Assembly: GCA_011388675.1 (NCBI GenBank)
Contig: DROW01000025.1
Span: 1 to 38,098, forward strand
Reading direction: 5' to 3'
DNA from: Chloroflexota bacterium
GTDB lineage: Bacteria; Chloroflexota; Anaerolineae; B4-G1; DUEL01
DNA: 38,098 nucleotides
Under the pieces are notes generated by a model. That model saw only the letters and a list, made by a program, of their open reading frames with translations, had not been told where the DNA came from and did no database searches. The position numbers and the translations under genes are program-made. Below are positions 35,044 through 38,098 of this stretch, piece after piece. The number at the start of each line of letters is the position of its first letter. Within the stretch, counting starts at the first letter, position 1.

Positions 35044-35838
35044 TTATTTGTCCGGTGGGGCCAGGCGGGAAAGGACCGTTGCCTGTCCCTCCGGTTCCAG
35101 AAGCCACTGGGCAAAGGCCCGCGCCTCCCCTTCCGGCTCGGCCGGGGCGACCAGGAGGACGGGGTAGCGCAAGGGATATTCCGGACGGATGGGCGTTGTG
35201 GGGGGAACTCCATCGATGGCGATAGGACGGACCCCTCCCTCCAAGCGGCCGCAGGCGACGTAGCCAATGGCCCCCGGCGTCGCGGACACCGCTTCCAGCA
35301 TCGACCGGCTATCCACGGCGACGAGGGCGGTCAGGGTGACGTCGCTCCCTCCCATCACCCTCTCCTCAAAGAGCGCTCGCGTCCCCGATCCCTCCTCCCG
35401 GCTGACCACCTGAACGGGCGTGCCGTCGGGCCATTCACCGATGCGGCCCCGAAAGACCTCCCGCAACTCGGCCAGGGTGAGGCCCTCCACCGGCACGGCG
35501 GGATGCACGATGACCGCGAGCCCATCGGTGGCGATGGGCGCTGCCCAGAACTGCGCGGGGGGCGATCCCCCCACGATCCCGACGCCCGCCGCCCCCGCAC
35601 GCAGCCGTTCCTCCACCACCCCACGGTCGAAAGTCTCCACCTCTACGCGAACCCAGGGACGGGCCTCGTGATAGGCGAAGGCCACCTCCTCCGCCAGCGG
35701 CCCGTAGGCGTCGGCGGCCAGGACGCGAAGGGTCACCGGTCGGGGGGTGACGGTGATCGGCTGAGAGGCGCAGCCGACCACCCAGAGCACCGCCACCAGC
35801 CCCCACCGAACAATACGTGGCACCCGCGCCCATCCCAT
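35044..35838 (-). CDS. PstS-like phosphate ABC transporter substrate-binding lipoprotein (PBP-like domain)
   Basis: Lipobox LWVVGCAS; LRVLAADAYGPLAEEVAFAYHEARPWVRVEV...LAVIVHPAVPVEGLTLAELREVFRGRIGEWPDGTPVQVVSREEGSGTRALFEERV...ATPGAIGYVACGRLE. ATG at 35838 is preferred over the track start 35874, which lies inside uppP. Confidence 0.85.
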   Translation of the reverse strand: MGWARVPRIVRWGLVAVLWVVGCASQPITVTPRPVTLRVLAADAYGPLAEEVAFAYHEARPWVRVEVETFDRGVVEERLRAGAAGVGIVGGSPPAQFWAAPIATDGLAVIVHPAVPVEGLTLAELREVFRGRIGEWPDGTPVQVVSREEGSGTRALFEERVMGGSDVTLTALVAVDSRSMLEAVSATPGAIGYVACGRLEGGVRPIAIDGVPPTTPIRPEYPLRYPVLLVAPAEPEGEARAFAQWLLEPEGQATVLSRLAPPDK

Positions 35839-35848
35839 CGGTCCCCAC

Positions 35849-36655
35849 CTACAGGAGCGCAACGGCCAGCCCAAGGAGCCCCAGCGCGCCGCAGTAAAGG
35901 GCGAAAGGGTAGAGAGAGCGGCGCTGAAGGTAACGGAGCAGGTAGTGAATGCTCACGAGGCCAGCGACGAGAGCACCAAGGAACCCGACCGCCAGCGTCG
36001 GAGCCTGGGCGGCCAGTTCTCCTGCCTGGACCAGATCCCACATCTGGAGCAGCCCAGCCCCGAGGATGATCGGGGTGGAGAGGAGGAAACTGAACCGGGC
36101 CGCGGCCTCCCGTCGGAGCCCCCTCCCCATCCCCGCCGCGATGGTCATCCCGGAGCGGGAGATCCCCGGGAGGATCGCCGCCGCCTGAGCCAGCCCCACC
36201 ACCAGCGCGTCCCCCCACGAAAGGGCCTCCACCCCACGCTCGGGGGACGAGAGCCGCTCGCTGAGGGTCAGCACCGCCGCCGTGACCAGCAAAAAACCAG
36301 CCGCCGCGACCGGCCGATCGAACATCGCCTCAAAGAAGCCCTCCAGCAGCCAGCCGAGCAGGGCACCGGGCACCGTGCCCAAGACGAGCAGCGCCAGGAG
36401 GCGGGCGTGAGGGTCGGCCAAAGAGCGTTGACGCAGCGCCCGCCACGCCCCCGTGAGAAGGGCCGCCCACTCCCGCCAGAAGTACCCCACCACCGCGACG
36501 ACCGTGCCCCAGTGGACCAGCGCGTCGTAAGCCAGACCGGGGGCGGGCCACCGCAGCAGCCAGGGGACCAGCACCAGGTGGCCCGAACTGCTGACGGGGA
36601 GGAACTCGGTCGCCCCTTGCAGGAGCCCCAGCAACAGCGCCTGAATCAACGACAT
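35849..36655 (-). CDS. uppP: Undecaprenyl-diphosphatase UppP (BacA family)
   Basis: MSLIQALLLGLLQGATEFLPVSSSGHLVLVPWLL and ILPGISRSGMTIAAGMGRGLRREAAARFSFLLSTPIILGAG. Confidence 0.95.
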   Translation of the reverse strand: MSLIQALLLGLLQGATEFLPVSSSGHLVLVPWLLRWPAPGLAYDALVHWGTVVAVVGYFWREWAALLTGAWRALRQRSLADPHARLLALLVLGTVPGALLGWLLEGFFEAMFDRPVAAAGFLLVTAAVLTLSERLSSPERGVEALSWGDALVVGLAQAAAILPGISRSGMTIAAGMGRGLRREAAARFSFLLSTPIILGAGLLQMWDLVQAGELAAQAPTLAVGFLGALVAGLVSIHYLLRYLQRRSLYPFALYCGALGLLGLAVALL

Positions 36656-36690
36656 ATCGACCTCGGTGGGCAAGATGTGCGACGGGACCA

Positions 36691-36719
36691 ATGGTAACAC
36701 GGGCTGCCGAGGGGGTCAA
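36691..36719 (-). promoter_or_regulatory. Putative sigma70-like promoter for uppP-pstS-like: TTGACC-N17-TACCAT
   Basis: Reverse strand TTGACC (36719-36714), 17-bp spacer ending TGT, TACCAT (36696-36691), 36 bp upstream of the uppP ATG. Confidence 0.45.
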
Positions 36720-36759
36720 GTAAGAGGAAGCAGGAAGCGAGAGGCAGCCGCCCCCTGCA

Positions 36760-37593
36760 CTACCCCTCCGCCCCCCTGCCAGCGACGACGATGCCGGTCA
36801 GGATCAGCGCGCCGCCCACGATTGCCGCGAGGGTGGGCGGTTCCTGCAAGAAGACCCAGGCCAACAAGGTGGAGCCGATGGGCTCGCCCAGGACCGAGAG
36901 GGTAACGTAGGTGGCCGTCAGGTGGCGAAGCGCCCAGTTGAGGGAGGAATGGCCGACGATCTGCGGGATCACCGCCAACAGAAACAACCACAGCCACGAG
37001 ACGGCAGGGTAACCGGTCAGGGGGACGCGGGCCAGGGCGGCCGTGATCATCAGGAGCACCGCCGCCGTGCCGTACACCGGGAAGACGTACCCTACCAGGG
37101 AGAGCCGCTGCCGAAGGCGCCGCCCGATCAGGAAGTAGCCCGCACCGGAGAGCCCCCCGGCCAACGCCAGCAGGTCCCCGATGAACCGATGGTGGCCCTC
37201 CCCCAGGTCGCCCAACCCGATGACCGCCGACCCCACCAGGGCAAAGGCCAGCCCGACGGCGGTCGGTCGGTTGAGCCGCTCGCGGAGGAACAGGTGGGAG
37301 ATCACACCGACGAAGAGGGGGTTCATAGAGACGAGCACGACCGACGCAGCCACTGTGGTCAGCGCCAGGGAGGAGATCCAGGTGGCGAAATGGACCGCCA
37401 ACAACGCCCCCGCGCCCAGGGCCAGCCCCCACTCCCGTCGGCTCAGACCTCGCAGTTCCTCCCGGCGCGTGGCTAGAGCGACCGGAAGCAGGATGAGCGA
37501 GGCCAGCGTGAGCCGCCAGGCCGCGACGGCCAGCGGATCCATCCCGGCCTGCGCCAGCCGGATCAGCGTGGAGGCGGTGGAAACGGCCAGCAC
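36760..37593 (-). CDS. DMT-superfamily transporter with EamA repeats
   Basis: Multiple TM helices; ALAVHFATWISSLALTTVAASVVLVSMNPLFVGVISHLFLRERLNRPTAVGLAFALVGSAVI...SVLGEPIGSTLLAWVFLQEPPTLAAIVGGALILTGIVV. Starts at GTG; the true start may lie slightly upstream because the first TM seems clipped. Confidence 0.88.
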   Translation of the reverse strand: MLAVSTASTLIRLAQAGMDPLAVAAWRLTLASLILLPVALATRREELRGLSRREWGLALGAGALLAVHFATWISSLALTTVAASVVLVSMNPLFVGVISHLFLRERLNRPTAVGLAFALVGSAVIGLGDLGEGHHRFIGDLLALAGGLSGAGYFLIGRRLRQRLSLVGYVFPVYGTAAVLLMITAALARVPLTGYPAVSWLWLFLLAVIPQIVGHSSLNWALRHLTATYVTLSVLGEPIGSTLLAWVFLQEPPTLAAIVGGALILTGIVVAGRGAEG

Positions 37594-37730
37594 TCCGACC
37601 GCTAGGCCGATCGTGGGGGGAAACCGACTGCGCTGCGCTCTCGACTGGTCCAGGGGTCCCCTCCCGAGTGATGGGCGTTACACAAACGACCGATCCCACC
37701 CGCGCGGGGCGAGGGGGCATCTCCCCTGGG

Positions 37731-37758
37731 ATTATACCAGAACGGATGAAAGCAGCAA
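37731..37758 (-). promoter_or_regulatory. Putative sigma70-like promoter: TTGCTG-N16-TATAAT
   Basis: Reverse strand TTGCTG (37758-37753), 16-bp spacer, TATAAT (37736-37731), upstream of the DMT transporter. Confidence 0.6.
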
Positions 37759-37782
37759 TCCCCTGCCTGCCGTCCTTCTCCT

Positions 37783-37829
37783 CCGGCGGGGGTACGGCAC
37801 ACCGCCAAAGTGCACCGTACCCCCGCCGG
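37783..37829. terminator. Perfect 15-bp inverted repeat hairpin downstream of the right-edge gene
   Basis: ccggcgggggtacgg (37783-37797) and ccgtacccccgccgg (37815-37829), 17-nt loop, 7 bp beyond the stop codon of the right-edge ORF; no U tract follows. Confidence 0.55.
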
Positions 37830-37836
37830 GTGGAGC

Positions 37837-38098
37837 CTACGGTTCGTCGGGCCGGAGGGAGCGATGGGTGCGAACCAGGGTCACGGCGGAGACGACGAGG
37901 AGAAGAAGCCCGCCCGCGGGAAGGGTGGTCTGCCAGCGGGACGACTCCCCCCTCCCCTCCTCCAGCGCCGCCAGCCGTGCTTCTAGTTCGTCCAGGCGCG
38001 CGCGCAGTTGGGCGTTCTCGGCCCGCAGTTCCTGGTTCTGCTGGTAGAGCCCCTGGATGGCCGCCAGGGCCACCCCGCTGGCGTCCAGCGGCGCGATG
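37837..38098 (-). CDS. 3' end of a protein entering from the right edge: IAPLDASGVALAAIQGLYQQNQELRAEN..., coiled coil plus C-terminal TM; resembles the C-terminus of S74/tail-fibre-type intramolecular chaperone proteins
   Basis: Frame is open to the window end (IAPLDASG precedes the track's GTG start); coiled coil QELRAENAQLRARLDELEARLAALEEG, then hydrophobic AGGLLLLVVSAVTLV near the C-terminus. Confidence 0.6.
   Translation of the reverse strand, partial: IAPLDASGVALAAIQGLYQQNQELRAENAQLRARLDELEARLAALEEGRGESSRWQTTLPAGGLLLLVVSAVTLVRTHRSLRPDEP

Overview
This is a high-GC window that looks like a Chloroflexota/Anaerolineae-type chromosome (taxonomy inferred from protein style only). Three blocks are visible. 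(A) Positions 1-3257 on the minus strand carry thiI, then an HhH-GPD DNA glycosylase, then a GAF-domain protein that runs off the left edge. (B) Positions 3500-7484 on the plus strand carry a class A penicillin-binding protein with a Pro/Thr-rich tail, followed by an EamA/DMT transporter. (C) About 27 kb (7585-34915) is read entirely on the minus strand and forms a compact signalling cluster with several 4-bp ATGA stop/start overlaps. In transcription order it encodes: two stand-alone REC proteins; a dCache-HAMP-GAF histidine kinase; a ParA-like ATPase; four kinase-less membrane GAF proteins; a geranylgeranyl-reductase-like flavoprotein; a fifth kinase-less membrane GAF protein; a 3015-aa hybrid kinase (dCache-HAMP, about 12 GAF, HisKA-HATPase, REC-REC); a threonine-synthase-like PLP enzyme fused to a C-terminal REC domain; and a REC-HisKA-HATPase hybrid kinase. 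The main candidate for an undescribed system is block C: membrane GAF sensors without output domains, a ParA ATPase, a giant GAF hub kinase, and a PLP enzyme carrying its own receiver domain. Further right are a PstS-like lipoprotein, uppP, a second DMT transporter, and the 3' end of a protein entering from the right edge. No rRNA, tRNA, CRISPR array or transposase was recognised. Domain calls are from reading the translations; no database search was run.
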